Positions 8,374-15,668 of a stretch of DNA of 25,321 nucleotides are shown here, piece after piece; positions within the stretch are counted from its first letter, which is position 1; each line of letters opens with the position of its first letter. The notes beneath the pieces are model-generated. The model was not told the DNA's origin. It did not search any database and saw only the letters and a program-made list of their open reading frames with translations. A program made the position numbers and the translations under genes. The stretch spans positions 1 to 25,321 of the forward strand of contig JBDHTJ010000065.1 of assembly GCA_039808585.1 (NCBI GenBank). The letters run 5' to 3'. Origin of the DNA: AWTP1-13 sp039808585. Lineage in GTDB: Bacteria > Pseudomonadota > Alphaproteobacteria > Rhizobiales > Hyphomicrobiaceae.

Positions 8374-9591
8374 TCAGGCGGCGGCCATAGCCTTCTTGAG
8401 GTTCTCGTCGATCTTGTCGAGGAAGCCCGTGGTCGAAAGCCACTTCTGATCGGGCCCGATGAGCAGGGCGAGATCCTTCGTCATGAAGCCCGCCTCGACG
8501 GTGTCGACGCAAACCTTCTCGAGCGTGGAGGCGAATTTCGCCAGCGCCGGATTGTTGTCGAGCTTGGCGCGATGGGCGAGGCCACGGGTCCAGGCGAAGA
8601 TCGAGGCGATCGAGTTGGTCGAGGTCTCCTTGCCCTTCTGATGCTCGCGATAGTGGCGCGTGACCGTGCCGTGCGCGGCCTCTGCCTCGACCGTCTTGCC
8701 ATCGGGCGTGAGCAGCACGCTGGTCATGAGGCCGAGGGAGCCGAAGCCCTGCGCCACGGTGTCCGACTGCACGTCGCCGTCGTAGTTCTTGCAGGCCCAG
8801 ATGTAGCCGCCGGACCACTTGAGGGCCGAGGCCACCATGTCGTCGATGAGGCGGTGCTCGTAGGTGAGCTTGCGCTTGTCGTACTCGGCCTTGAACTCGT
8901 TGTCGAAGACCTGCTGGAACAGCTCCATGAAGCGGCCGTCGTACTGCTTCAGGATGGTGTTCTTGGTCGACATGTAGACGGGGTAGTTGCGCTGCAGGCC
9001 GTAGTTGAAGGTGGCCCGCGCGAACTCGATGATGCTGTCATCGAGGTTGTACATGGCCATGGCGACGCCGCCGCCCGGGGCCTTGAACACTTCCTTCTCG
9101 ATCACCTTGCCGTCGTCGCCGACGAACTTGATGGTGAGGGTGCCTTTGGTGGGGAACTTGAAGTCGGTGGCGCGATACTGGTCGCCGAAGGCATGGCGGC
9201 CGATGATGATCGGCTGCGTCCAGCCCGGCACGAGCCGCGGCACGTTCTTGCAGATGATGGGCTCGCGGAAGATGACGCCGCCCAGGATGTTGCGGATGGT
9301 GCCGTTGGGCGACTTCCACATCTCCTTGAGGCCGAACTCCTTCACCCGGCCCTCGTCGGGGGTGATGGTGGCGCACTTGACGGCAACGCCGTGCTTCTTG
9401 GTGGCATTGGCCGCGTCGATGGTGACCTGGTCGTTGGTCTTGTCGCGGTATTCCACGCCGAGGTCGTAGTACTCGAGCTTGATGTCGAGGTAGGGGTGGA
9501 TCAGCTTGTCCTTGATGAGCTGCCAAATGATGCGCGTCATCTCATCGCCGTCCATTTCGACGACGGTGCCGGCGACCTTGATCTTCTGCAT
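8374..9591 (-). CDS. icd: NADP-dependent isocitrate dehydrogenase
   Basis: The 405-residue product is a dimeric eukaryote-like (type II) NADP isocitrate dehydrogenase, the citric-acid-cycle enzyme that converts isocitrate to 2-oxoglutarate and CO2 in the cytoplasm. The start MQKIKVAGTVVEMDGDEMTR, the substrate loop KSPNGTIRNILGG, the metal-binding TSVLLTPDGKTVEAEAAHGT region and TNSIASIFAWTRGL are all characteristic. Length is as usual for the family (about 405). The ATG is preceded by GGAAGGA about 8 bases upstream. It is a single-gene transcript by appearance, with a strong hairpin after it and a 252-base divergent gap before it. Confidence 0.97.
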   Translation of the reverse strand: MQKIKVAGTVVEMDGDEMTRIIWQLIKDKLIHPYLDIKLEYYDLGVEYRDKTNDQVTIDAANATKKHGVAVKCATITPDEGRVKEFGLKEMWKSPNGTIRNILGGVIFREPIICKNVPRLVPGWTQPIIIGRHAFGDQYRATDFKFPTKGTLTIKFVGDDGKVIEKEVFKAPGGGVAMAMYNLDDSIIEFARATFNYGLQRNYPVYMSTKNTILKQYDGRFMELFQQVFDNEFKAEYDKRKLTYEHRLIDDMVASALKWSGGYIWACKNYDGDVQSDTVAQGFGSLGLMTSVLLTPDGKTVEAEAAHGTVTRHYREHQKGKETSTNSIASIFAWTRGLAHRAKLDNNPALAKFASTLEKVCVDTVEAGFMTKDLALLIGPDQKWLSTTGFLDKIDENLKKAMAAA

Positions 9592-9714
9592 TGGTGGTCC
9601 TTCCCCTGTGACAAGACCCTACCGCCGTGGAGGGCCCTCGGTGTCGAGGCGATTGCGGTGAAAACGGGCTTCGGAGAGGCCGCCTTGACGCCTTCTCCGG
9701 GTGACTTGGGCGCC

Positions 9715-9743
9715 CTCTTAGCACCGGCCAAGCGTGCAAGCAA
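9715..9743 (-). promoter_or_regulatory. Candidate promoter for icd
   Basis: On the minus strand a TTGCTT -35-like box (9738-9743) and a TAAGAG -10-like box (9715-9720) are 17 bases apart. This would give an icd 5' leader of roughly 115 bases. The -10 match is poor, so this is only a candidate; nothing better was seen in the 9592-9843 gap. Confidence 0.3.
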
Positions 9744-9843
9744 AGTTGGCCGAACGTCGGCCCCCTGCCCCGGCCTCGACTTATGGTCGCAAGTTGGGCA
9801 GGTTGCCGCGGGGCCGGGAAGCCGCGGCCGGGAGGAAAAGGAC

Positions 9844-10746
9844 ATGAGCGCAGCCATCCGCGTCTCTACGCTGCACGTCAACGGCATCGATCTCAACATC
9901 CGCACCATGGGCGACCCGGCGGCGCCGCTGATGCTGTTCCTGCATGGTTTTCCCGAGCACGCGGGGGCGTGGGACGAGATCATGCCGGCCTTTGCCGGCC
10001 GTTGGCACACCGTGGCGCCAAATCAACGTGGCTATGCCACGTCGTCCAAGCCGCAGGATCTGGAGAGCTATCGCGTCAAGCATCTGGTCCGGGACGTGCT
10101 GGCCCTGGCCGACGTCCTGTCGCCGGGGCAGCCCTTTGTGCTCGTGGCGCATGACTGGGGCGCGTCCGTCGCCTACGCCACCGCGATCGCGGCTCCCAAG
10201 CGCATTTCCAGGCTCGTGATCCTCAACGGCGTGCACCCTGGCCCCTTCCAAAAGGCGCTCCTGGAGGACGAGGCCCAACGCACAGCAAGCCTCTACATGC
10301 ACCTCCTGCGCGATCCCTCGGCCGAGGCAACCCTTTCCGCCAACGGCTTCGAGAAGCTGCTCGGCATGCTCGAGCGCTTCGGCCGCCAGGCCTGGCTCAC
10401 CCCCGAGCGCAAGGCCGCCTATCTCGCGGCATGGAGCGTGCCCGGCGCGCTCACCGGCATGCTCAACTGGTATCGGGCAACGCCACTCGCGATCCCCAGG
10501 CCGGGCGAGACTGCCGACCCGAGCAAAGCGCCCCAACTCGACCCGAAGCAGCTGCGCATACGCATGCCCCACCTGCTGCTGTGGGGCATGAAGGACCAGG
10601 CCCTGCTGCCCGTCTCCCGCGCCAGCCTCGGCGACTATTGCGACGACCTGACGGTGCAGGAGTTTCCCGACGCCGACCATTGGATCGTGCATCAGCAGCC
10701 CGAAGGCGTGGTCGCCGCGATCTCCGCATTCCTGGACAGGCAATGA
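9844..10746 (+). CDS. Alpha/beta hydrolase, epoxide hydrolase/dehalogenase-like
   Basis: The 300-residue product has an alpha/beta-hydrolase fold: oxyanion motif HGFPE, nucleophile elbow HDWGA, acid D251 (WGMKDQ) and histidine H279 (DADHW). An aspartate (D104) in the nucleophile position, in the sequence H-D-W-G, is the pattern of soluble epoxide hydrolases and haloalkane or haloacetate dehalogenases, not of serine esterases, so hydrolysis through a covalent aspartyl ester is predicted. The ATG at 9844 follows GGAGGAAAAG at good spacing; the frame is open far upstream (antisense to icd), but that part is not protein-like. The stop overlaps the next start (ATGA), so the two genes are translationally coupled. 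Confidence 0.92.
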   Translation: MSAAIRVSTLHVNGIDLNIRTMGDPAAPLMLFLHGFPEHAGAWDEIMPAFAGRWHTVAPNQRGYATSSKPQDLESYRVKHLVRDVLALADVLSPGQPFVLVAHDWGASVAYATAIAAPKRISRLVILNGVHPGPFQKALLEDEAQRTASLYMHLLRDPSAEATLSANGFEKLLGMLERFGRQAWLTPERKAAYLAAWSVPGALTGMLNWYRATPLAIPRPGETADPSKAPQLDPKQLRIRMPHLLLWGMKDQALLPVSRASLGDYCDDLTVQEFPDADHWIVHQQPEGVVAAISAFLDRQ

Positions 10747-12020
10747 GCGCAGCCAGCGACCCCACCCCCTTTTCGGTCACGACTGTGGACGCGAACGGCA
10801 AACGCGTGCCGTGCGTGCCAGCGCTGGGCGTGGCCGTTTCAGCGCTCGTCCACGAGGCCCACGAGCGCACGATCGATCAGGCGCTGCAGCGGTGGCAGGC
10901 GCAGGGCCTCGACAAGGAACGGCTCGAGCCGATCGTCGTCTACTGCGCCGAGCAACGCTGCCAGGCCGAGACGGCCACGTGCCCCGGCTGCCGCCTGCGG
11001 ACCGAGGCGCAGGGCGTCAAAAGCCTCGATGACGTCGTCTCGCGCTACGCCCGTGTGCACCTCAAGCAGGCAGGCCTGAGCATCGCGGGTCCGGGCGAGG
11101 GCGTGCTCGAAGCGGAAAGCCTCGATGCTCTCGCCAAGGGTTGGGCGGGCGAGGAATACTGGTTCTGGGCGCGGCGGGTGTTGCGCAAGCTGCGCCACGG
11201 CATCCGCAGGGCGAGCCAGAGCGGCGCGCCACCGGAGCCCGGACGCGCCGCGCCGGCCATGGTGCTGGTTCGCCCGCAGCTGGCCGACAACATCGGCATG
11301 TCGGCCCGCGCCATGGCCAACTTCGGGCTGGAAGAGATGCGCATCGTCGACCCGCGCGACGGCTGGCCCAACGAGAAAGCGCGCATTGCCGCCTCCGGCG
11401 CCAATTACATCATCGATACGGCCGAATACTGCGCCACATTCACGGAAGGCGTGGCGGGCCTCAACTGGATCTGCGCGACGAGCGCCCGCCAGCGCGACCT
11501 CGCCAAGCCGGTCCTCACGCCCGAGCAGGCGGTTGCCGAGATGCGGCGCAGGATCGGCGAAGGCCAGCGCTGTGGCGTGGTGTTCGGCCCCGAGCGGAAC
11601 GGGCTGGAAACGCAGGAAATCGCCAATGCGGATGCGCACGTCATGGTGCCGGTGAACCCGAATTTCGCCTCGCTCAATCTGGCCCAGGCCGTCCTGCTGA
11701 TGGGCTACGAGTGGATGAAGCAGGCCGGTGGCGGCACCCTCGGCCGCGTAACGACCTATGAGAGCCCGGTGGAGCCCGGCTTGCGCCTGCGGGGCTCCCA
11801 ACCTGCTGGCAAGGAAGCCCTTCTTGCTCTCTTCGAGCACCTCGAGGCCGAACTTGACGCAGCCCGCTTCTTCACCTCGCCCGAAAAGCGTCCCAGCACG
11901 GTGCAAAACATCCGCAGCATGTTCACCCGGATGGGCGCAACGGAGCAGGAAATCCGCACCCTGCGAGGAATCGTCAAGGCATTGGTGCATGGGCGGCGCA
12001 CAAAGCGTCAGCTGCCATGA
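10743..12020 (+). CDS. TrmJ-type SPOUT RNA 2'-O-methyltransferase with extra N-terminal domain
   Basis: The 425-residue protein has a C-terminal SPOUT (TrmH/TrmJ) methyltransferase domain from about residue 172: NIGMSARAMANFGL (motif 1), VVFGPERNGL (motif 2) and VPVNPNFASLNLAQAV (motif 3, knot), then the TrmJ-like tail with FFTSPEKRPSTVQNIRSMF. TrmJ methylates position 32 of tRNA anticodon loops using S-adenosylmethionine. Typical TrmJ proteins are about 250 residues; here 172 residues precede the domain. That part contains C68, C73, C80 and C83 (C-x4-C-x6-C-x2-C), a possible zinc site, and an aromatic EEYWFWARR segment. I do not recognise its family. The ATG overlaps the hydrolase stop by 4 bases; an internal ATG at residue 173 has no ribosome site. 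Confidence 0.88.
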   Translation: MSAASDPTPFSVTTVDANGKRVPCVPALGVAVSALVHEAHERTIDQALQRWQAQGLDKERLEPIVVYCAEQRCQAETATCPGCRLRTEAQGVKSLDDVVSRYARVHLKQAGLSIAGPGEGVLEAESLDALAKGWAGEEYWFWARRVLRKLRHGIRRASQSGAPPEPGRAAPAMVLVRPQLADNIGMSARAMANFGLEEMRIVDPRDGWPNEKARIAASGANYIIDTAEYCATFTEGVAGLNWICATSARQRDLAKPVLTPEQAVAEMRRRIGEGQRCGVVFGPERNGLETQEIANADAHVMVPVNPNFASLNLAQAVLLMGYEWMKQAGGGTLGRVTTYESPVEPGLRLRGSQPAGKEALLALFEHLEAELDAARFFTSPEKRPSTVQNIRSMFTRMGATEQEIRTLRGIVKALVHGRRTKRQLP

Positions 12021-12146
12021 TTATGCCTCGATTACCCTCAAGCCATGCGCCCGTGCCGGATGGAGAGGGCGGCTGACGTGCGCCGCGGCTGGACCAAGAA
12101 CCACAGCATCCGTCACGGGGGCTGATAAAACAGGGGCTTACGAGAA

Positions 12147-12725
12147 ATGGGTAAAGTCGCGAAGGCTGGTTTGGGTCTCGTGGTGGCGGCGCTCCTGGCA
12201 GGGGCGCCGGCAACCGGGGCGCTCGCCCAGGCCAAGGAGCAGGGCAAGCAGCTGAGCGACAGCTCGGTGATGACGCTGGTGAACTACGCCTGGGCGATGA
12301 CGCCCGCCAAGTTCACCGCACCCGATGGCAAGGTGATCGAGGTCGACAAGTCGAAGCCGCAGGACGTGATCGTGCCCATCGACGTGGCGCGTGAGGTGAT
12401 CCGCGTCGCCTGGTTCTCGGCGCGGGCGCAGCGCTGCAACCTCGATGAAGAGCAGCGCGCCAATTACCAGACGCTGATGCGGCGCGAGCAGACCAAGAAG
12501 TGGACCGACCAGCAGCTGCTGTTCATCCACGAGTTGCATCTGTTCACGGTCATGTACTCGACCGGCAAGGTTAAGATCGTGGCCAACGACGACGGCAAAG
12601 ACGTCGTCCTCAACGAAAAGGCACCGGAGGCAGCCCCCTGCTCGGACGCCGAGCGGCAGGCGGTGCAGAAGTCGATCATGGCCTATGTCTCGGGTGAGCC
12701 GGCGGCAGAGGCCCCGAAGAAGTAG
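12147..12725 (+). CDS. Secreted protein of unknown function
   Basis: The 192-residue product has a clear Sec signal peptide (positively charged MGKVAKAG start, hydrophobic core to about residue 22, predicted cleavage after ALA at residue 27). The mature part is charged and mostly helical-looking, with only two cysteines (C97 and C165), which could form a disulphide in the periplasm. Blocks such as VPIDVAREVIRVAWFSAR and QLLFIHELHLFTVMYSTGK look conserved-protein-like, but I recognise no domain. It lies 126 bases after the methyltransferase gene and 23 bases before the rpsD promoter. The ribosome site is weak. Function is not inferred. Confidence 0.8.
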   Translation: MGKVAKAGLGLVVAALLAGAPATGALAQAKEQGKQLSDSSVMTLVNYAWAMTPAKFTAPDGKVIEVDKSKPQDVIVPIDVAREVIRVAWFSARAQRCNLDEEQRANYQTLMRREQTKKWTDQQLLFIHELHLFTVMYSTGKVKIVANDDGKDVVLNEKAPEAAPCSDAERQAVQKSIMAYVSGEPAAEAPKK

Positions 12726-12748
12726 CAGGCGGGCAGTCTTGCCGGGCA

Positions 12749-12776
12749 TTGACCGGCCGCTGCCGTGCTGTATAAG
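12749..12776 (+). promoter_or_regulatory. Promoter of rpsD
   Basis: TTGACC (12749-12754) and TATAAG (12771-12776) are separated by 16 bases, a good sigma-70-type match. Transcription would begin near 12783 and give an rpsD leader of about 175 bases. Confidence 0.65.
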
Positions 12777-12856
12777 GACGCTCCGCAGCGGGTTTCGAGG
12801 CCCCATGGCCCTCGGATCCCGCTGTTCATTTTGCATAACCCGCACACCCGTGGCAG

Positions 12857-12926
12857 TCCGGTCGTCAGCCGGAGTGTCTGTCGGCCCCGCCGCAAGGTCG
12901 GGCAAAGGAGGGGTGCTCCACCCGAC
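12857..12926 (+). promoter_or_regulatory. Structured leader of rpsD, possible S4 autoregulation site
   Basis: The leader carries a stem TCCGG/CCGGA (12857-12861 with 12869-12873) and two mutually exclusive stems: GTCGGG with CCCGAC (12897-12902 with 12921-12926) and the inner GGGTG with CACCC. S4 is known to repress its own synthesis by binding leader RNA in enteric bacteria and Bacillus, so such a role is plausible here, but it is inference; no known S4-leader motif was matched. Confidence 0.3.
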
Positions 12927-12957
12927 GCCGCCCTCGCGGCCATGAAGGAGTACCACG

Positions 12958-13575
12958 ATGACCAAGCGCATCCGCGCCAAGTACAAGATCGACCGTCGCC
13001 TCGGCGAGAATATCTGGGGCCGCCCCAAGAGCCCGCTCAACAAGCGCGAATCGCGCCCCGGGCAGCACGGTGAGCGCCGCCAGGGCAAGCTTTCCGACTA
13101 CGGCCAGCAGCTGCGCGCCAAGCAGAAGCTCAAGGGCTACTACGGCAACATCTCCGAGCGGCAGTTCCGCAGCGTCTACGACGAAGCCAGCCGCATGAAG
13201 GGCTCGACGTCGGAGCACCTGATCGGTCTGCTCGAGCGCCGTCTCGATGCGCTCGTCTATCGCGCCAAGTTCGTGCCCACCCCCTTCGCCGCGCGCCAGT
13301 TCGTCAGCCATGGCCACGTCACGGTGAACGGCCGGCGCGTGAACATCCCGAGCTATCGCGTTCGCATCGGCGACGTGGTCGAGGTCAAGGAAAAGGGCAA
13401 GCAGATGCCGCTCGTTCTCGAGGCCATGAAGAGCCCCGAGCGCGAAGTGCCCGACTATCTCGAGGCCGACCACAACAAGTTCACGGCGAAGCTCGTGCGC
13501 ATCCCCGCACTTGGCGACGTGCCCTATCCGGTGCACATGGAGCCGAACCTGGTGGTCGAGTTCTACAGCCGCTGA
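12958..13575 (+). CDS. rpsD: 30S ribosomal protein S4
   Basis: The 205-residue product is ribosomal protein S4, an early assembly protein that binds 16S rRNA and contributes to decoding fidelity. The N-terminal KYKIDRRLGENIWG, the GQHGERRQGKLSDYGQQLRAKQKLK block and the S4 RNA-binding domain (about residues 94-155, with RLDALVYRAKF and VNGRRVNIPSY) are unmistakable, and the length is standard for alphaproteobacteria. AAGGAG lies 8 bases before the ATG. The gene stands alone with its own promoter and terminator, unlike enteric bacteria where it lies in the alpha ribosomal operon; stand-alone rpsD is common in alphaproteobacteria. Confidence 0.98.
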   Translation: MTKRIRAKYKIDRRLGENIWGRPKSPLNKRESRPGQHGERRQGKLSDYGQQLRAKQKLKGYYGNISERQFRSVYDEASRMKGSTSEHLIGLLERRLDALVYRAKFVPTPFAARQFVSHGHVTVNGRRVNIPSYRVRIGDVVEVKEKGKQMPLVLEAMKSPEREVPDYLEADHNKFTAKLVRIPALGDVPYPVHMEPNLVVEFYSR

Positions 13576-13624
13576 TCAGCTTTCTCCCTAGGCCTGCCCT
13601 GGGGACCACAGCCATCGCATTTCC

Positions 13625-13651
13625 AAAGGCCGCTGCCCCGCAGCGGCCTTT
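13625..13651 (+). terminator. Terminator of rpsD
   Basis: A perfect 12-base-pair stem (13625-13636 with 13640-13651, starting AAAGGCC and ending GGCCTTT) with a 3-base loop lies 50 bases after the rpsD stop, followed by a mixed T-rich stretch (CCTGTGTTT). Confidence 0.8.
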
Positions 13652-13674
13652 CCTGTGTTTGCCGTGCCGAGGGC

Positions 13675-13700
13675 TTGACAATGATCCAATTTCCTACAAA
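13675..13700 (+). promoter_or_regulatory. Candidate promoter for the lipoprotein/SLATT genes
   Basis: A consensus -35 box TTGACA (13675-13680) stands upstream of TACAAA (13695-13700), but the spacer is only 14 bases, shorter than optimal. The AT-rich stretch between 13675 and 13720 differs from the surrounding composition and supports a promoter here. Confidence 0.4.
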
Positions 13701-13726
13701 AACGCATCTTTGGACAAAGGATCGCC

Positions 13727-13948
13727 ATGGCAAAAGCATTTCTCGGACTGGTGTTTCTGGCATTTGCGCTGCTTACGGCCTGCGCGCACGACTCAAACGT
13801 CCCCGTTGCCACGGCGGGAAGAAGTCTCGACCGGGCTGCTTCAACTGACAGCGGTGGCCGTACTCCACCAGCAGTGCCGGAGAATAAGCCGTCGAACGCC
13901 CCATCGGGCCGCCCGGGTCCCGCCCAGCCCATTGAGCCCAAAAACTGA
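13727..13948 (+). CDS. Small lipoprotein
   Basis: The 73-residue product has a lipoprotein signal peptide with lipobox L-T-A-C (residues 16-19), so C19 would be lipidated and the mature protein of 55 residues anchored in a membrane. The mature part is proline-, serine- and glycine-rich and probably disordered (GRTPPAVPENKPSNAPSGRP), with no recognisable domain. The absence of aspartate after the cysteine (AHD follows) suggests outer-membrane sorting by the general +2 rule, although this rule is not proven in this group. AAAGGA lies 6 bases before the start. It is 43 bases upstream of the SLATT-like gene, on the same strand, and shares its lower GC. Function unknown. Confidence 0.75.
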   Translation: MAKAFLGLVFLAFALLTACAHDSNVPVATAGRSLDRAASTDSGGRTPPAVPENKPSNAPSGRPGPAQPIEPKN

Positions 13949-13991
13949 CACTATCCTACACATTGTTGGGATATCAGTCGGAGAAGCTTTC

Positions 13992-14603
13992 ATGAGTGTG
14001 TCGGAGCAAGCTCGATGGGGTGCACGGATCAGGTACCAGACGGAACTCTGGGAGAATTACCACACGGAACGGGCGGCGCGGCTGCAGCGCGGCAGGAATT
14101 GGGTCCAGGTTCTGACCATCGCTTCGAGCCTACCGGCGGGAACACTTTTCGCACAGCGTTTGACGGCGGAGGGAAGCATTCCTTACCTGGCCGAGATCAC
14201 CGCGGCATTTGCATTTTTCATTGCCGTGCTCGCGATCATTGAGCAAATCTGGAAGCACGCCGAAAAGGTTGTCGAGCATCGCATGCTGGCCAACCAGTAT
14301 CGTGACATCGGCAAGGAGATCCGCAGCAAGGCCCTGACGATGCAGGACCTGGAACGCATCCAGGCGCGCATTGACGGGTTTGCATCCTCAGAGCCCGTGA
14401 AGCCATTGCTCGAGGCCAAGTCCCACAACAAACTGATGCAAGCCTACGACTTCAGCCCGGAATTCTGGGTGGAGACGGGAATACTCAAACGTGCCTGGCG
14501 CAAGCTCTTCACGGCCTATGGCCACGGATTGCGAGCCAGGAAAAACCTGGAGAGTGACGTGGGACTTTGGGTTTCCAAGATGGCCCCCGCAATCGCCACC
14601 TGA
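13992..14603 (+). CDS. Two-TM membrane protein resembling SLATT-domain proteins
   Basis: The 203-residue product has an N-terminal helix (about 10-35), two hydrophobic segments (about 37-57 and 65-86, short loop between) and a long cytoplasmic helical tail with ANQYRDIGKEIRSK and a later KSHNKLMQAYDF. This architecture (two TMs with a helical tail) is that of SLATT domains, which are predicted pore-forming effectors in SMODS/CBASS-type nucleotide-signalling conflict systems. Here there is no adjacent cyclic-nucleotide synthase or SLOG sensor, so the role may be stand-alone or unrelated. The ATG at 13992 has GGAG at good spacing; the upstream open frame is not protein-like. GC is lower than in rpsD (53-65% in three 60-base stretches counted by hand), hinting at transfer. 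Confidence 0.7.
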   Translation: MSVSEQARWGARIRYQTELWENYHTERAARLQRGRNWVQVLTIASSLPAGTLFAQRLTAEGSIPYLAEITAAFAFFIAVLAIIEQIWKHAEKVVEHRMLANQYRDIGKEIRSKALTMQDLERIQARIDGFASSEPVKPLLEAKSHNKLMQAYDFSPEFWVETGILKRAWRKLFTAYGHGLRARKNLESDVGLWVSKMAPAIAT

Positions 14604-14672
14604 CTTTTGCGTTACGCACGAAATGCGTGGTCGCTGCGTTGTCCTGTGATTTGCGCGGCAGGAGCAGGGCCC

Positions 14673-15296
14673 ATGTCGGTTCCAGAGAAGCTGCCTGGGC
14701 CTGGACGGCTCGAGGCGTTCAGCGACGGCGTCATCGCCATCATCATCACCATCATGGTGCTGGAACTCAAGCTGGCACCCGAGGTTGGCGATCTCGGCCT
14801 CTGGACGGGCCTCATCGCGCCGCTCGCGCCAAAGCTCGTGAGCTATGCCATGAGCTTTCTCGTGGTCGCCATCATGTGGGTGAACCACCACGCCCTGATG
14901 GCCACGCTGCATCGCGCCACGCGGACCGTTCTCTGGCTCAACAACCATCTGCTGTTCTGGATGTCGCTCATCCCCTTCACCACGGGCTATGTGGGGGAGC
15001 ACCCTTACCACCCGCACGCAGTGGCAGCCTATGGCTTCGTACTTGCCGCCTCCACCGGCAGCTTCGCGCTGCTGCGGTGGCAGGCTGCCAAGCAGGCGGG
15101 AGACAATCCGGCGCTGCGCGTGCTGCATCGGGAGGCGACGCAGACCGGCCTCGTCGGGTTTGTTCTTTACGTTGCCTCCGTACCGATGGCGTTCGTCTCG
15201 GTCTATCTGGCGTTCGGCCTGTTCGTGGTGGCGCCCGGGCTTCTCTTCCTGCCGAGCTTCTGGGCCCGTGCCCGTGCCGACGGCAGCACGGCCTGA
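14673..15296 (+). CDS. TMEM175-family (DUF1211) potassium channel-like protein
   Basis: The 207-residue product carries the family signature RLEAFSDGVIAIIITIMVLEL near its N terminus, with the FSDG motif at residues 16-19 that forms the start of the pore helix in bacterial TMEM175 channels. About six hydrophobic segments follow, as expected; bacterial members form tetrameric potassium-selective channels in the inner membrane. The conserved VNHH near the third segment is also typical. The ATG at 14673 follows GGAGCAGGG; an upstream ATG at 14607 adds 22 non-family residues. It is 69 bases after the SLATT-like gene, so co-transcription is possible. Its stop lies 2 bases from that of the convergent PHA-system gene. 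Confidence 0.88.
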   Translation: MSVPEKLPGPGRLEAFSDGVIAIIITIMVLELKLAPEVGDLGLWTGLIAPLAPKLVSYAMSFLVVAIMWVNHHALMATLHRATRTVLWLNNHLLFWMSLIPFTTGYVGEHPYHPHAVAAYGFVLAASTGSFALLRWQAAKQAGDNPALRVLHREATQTGLVGFVLYVASVPMAFVSVYLAFGLFVVAPGLLFLPSFWARARADGSTA

Positions 15297-15298
15297 GC

Positions 15299-15607
15299 CT
15301 ATTTCTTTTCCAGGAGGATCTTGGCGCGCGCCCTTACGGTCCCCTGAATCAGCTGGGCGAAACGATGCAGCAGCCAGGGCAGCATCACCTCCAGGCGAAC
15401 ATGCTCCTCTTCCACCGTCACCGTGCCGGAAGCGGCCTGGGATAGCGCCCGTACCCGGAAGGAGAGGCGGTCGCCGGCCCAGATCTCCTCTTCCACCGTC
15501 AGCACGGTAAAGGTGCGCGAGACGGTGGCGAGCGCCGGCTCTATGCGTCGGCGGGCCTCGGCCTTGCCGAGGCGGTGCGGGATCGTGACTGTCAGCGGCT
15601 CCGACAT
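15299..15607 (-). CDS. Polyhydroxyalkanoate-system family protein (PHA_gran_rgn)
   Basis: The 102-residue product starts MSEPLTVTIPHRLGKAEARR, matching the PHA granule-region family (short proteins found near polyhydroxyalkanoate genes, with the IPHxLG motif near the N terminus). The family is small, soluble and of unproven function. Two predicted beta segments with VEEEIWAG and VTVEEEHVRLEV follow, and a basic helical tail. I chose the internal ATG at 15607 because the protein family begins there; an upstream ATG at 15679 overlaps the ModA-like gene's end. AGGAG lies 13 bases before the start. No PHA synthase or phasin is in the window, so the name is family-based only. Confidence 0.75.
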   Translation of the reverse strand: MSEPLTVTIPHRLGKAEARRRIEPALATVSRTFTVLTVEEEIWAGDRLSFRVRALSQAASGTVTVEEEHVRLEVMLPWLLHRFAQLIQGTVRARAKILLEKK

Positions 15608-15668
15608 GCGATTGAGACACTCCTGGCCGATGTCGAGGTCAATGCCGCCTGCCCTGCTCGAGTTCCCG

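Noticed and set aside
8269..9843. Upstream extension of the alpha/beta hydrolase frame (525 extra codons)
   Set aside because: This part is antisense to icd and lacks family features; the hydrolase begins at 9844 behind a strong ribosome site.
10431..10742. Upstream in-frame extension of the methyltransferase gene
   Set aside because: It lies inside the hydrolase gene in another frame and is not protein-like; the ATG at 10743 overlaps the hydrolase stop in the usual coupled arrangement.
13588..13941. 117-codon open frame on the minus strand
   Set aside because: Overlaps the rpsD terminator and the lipoprotein gene, which has a lipobox and ribosome site.
14738..14757. CATCATCATCACCATCATGG-like simple repeat
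   Set aside because: It encodes the conserved hydrophobic IAIIITIM segment of the TMEM175 family; not a repeat element.
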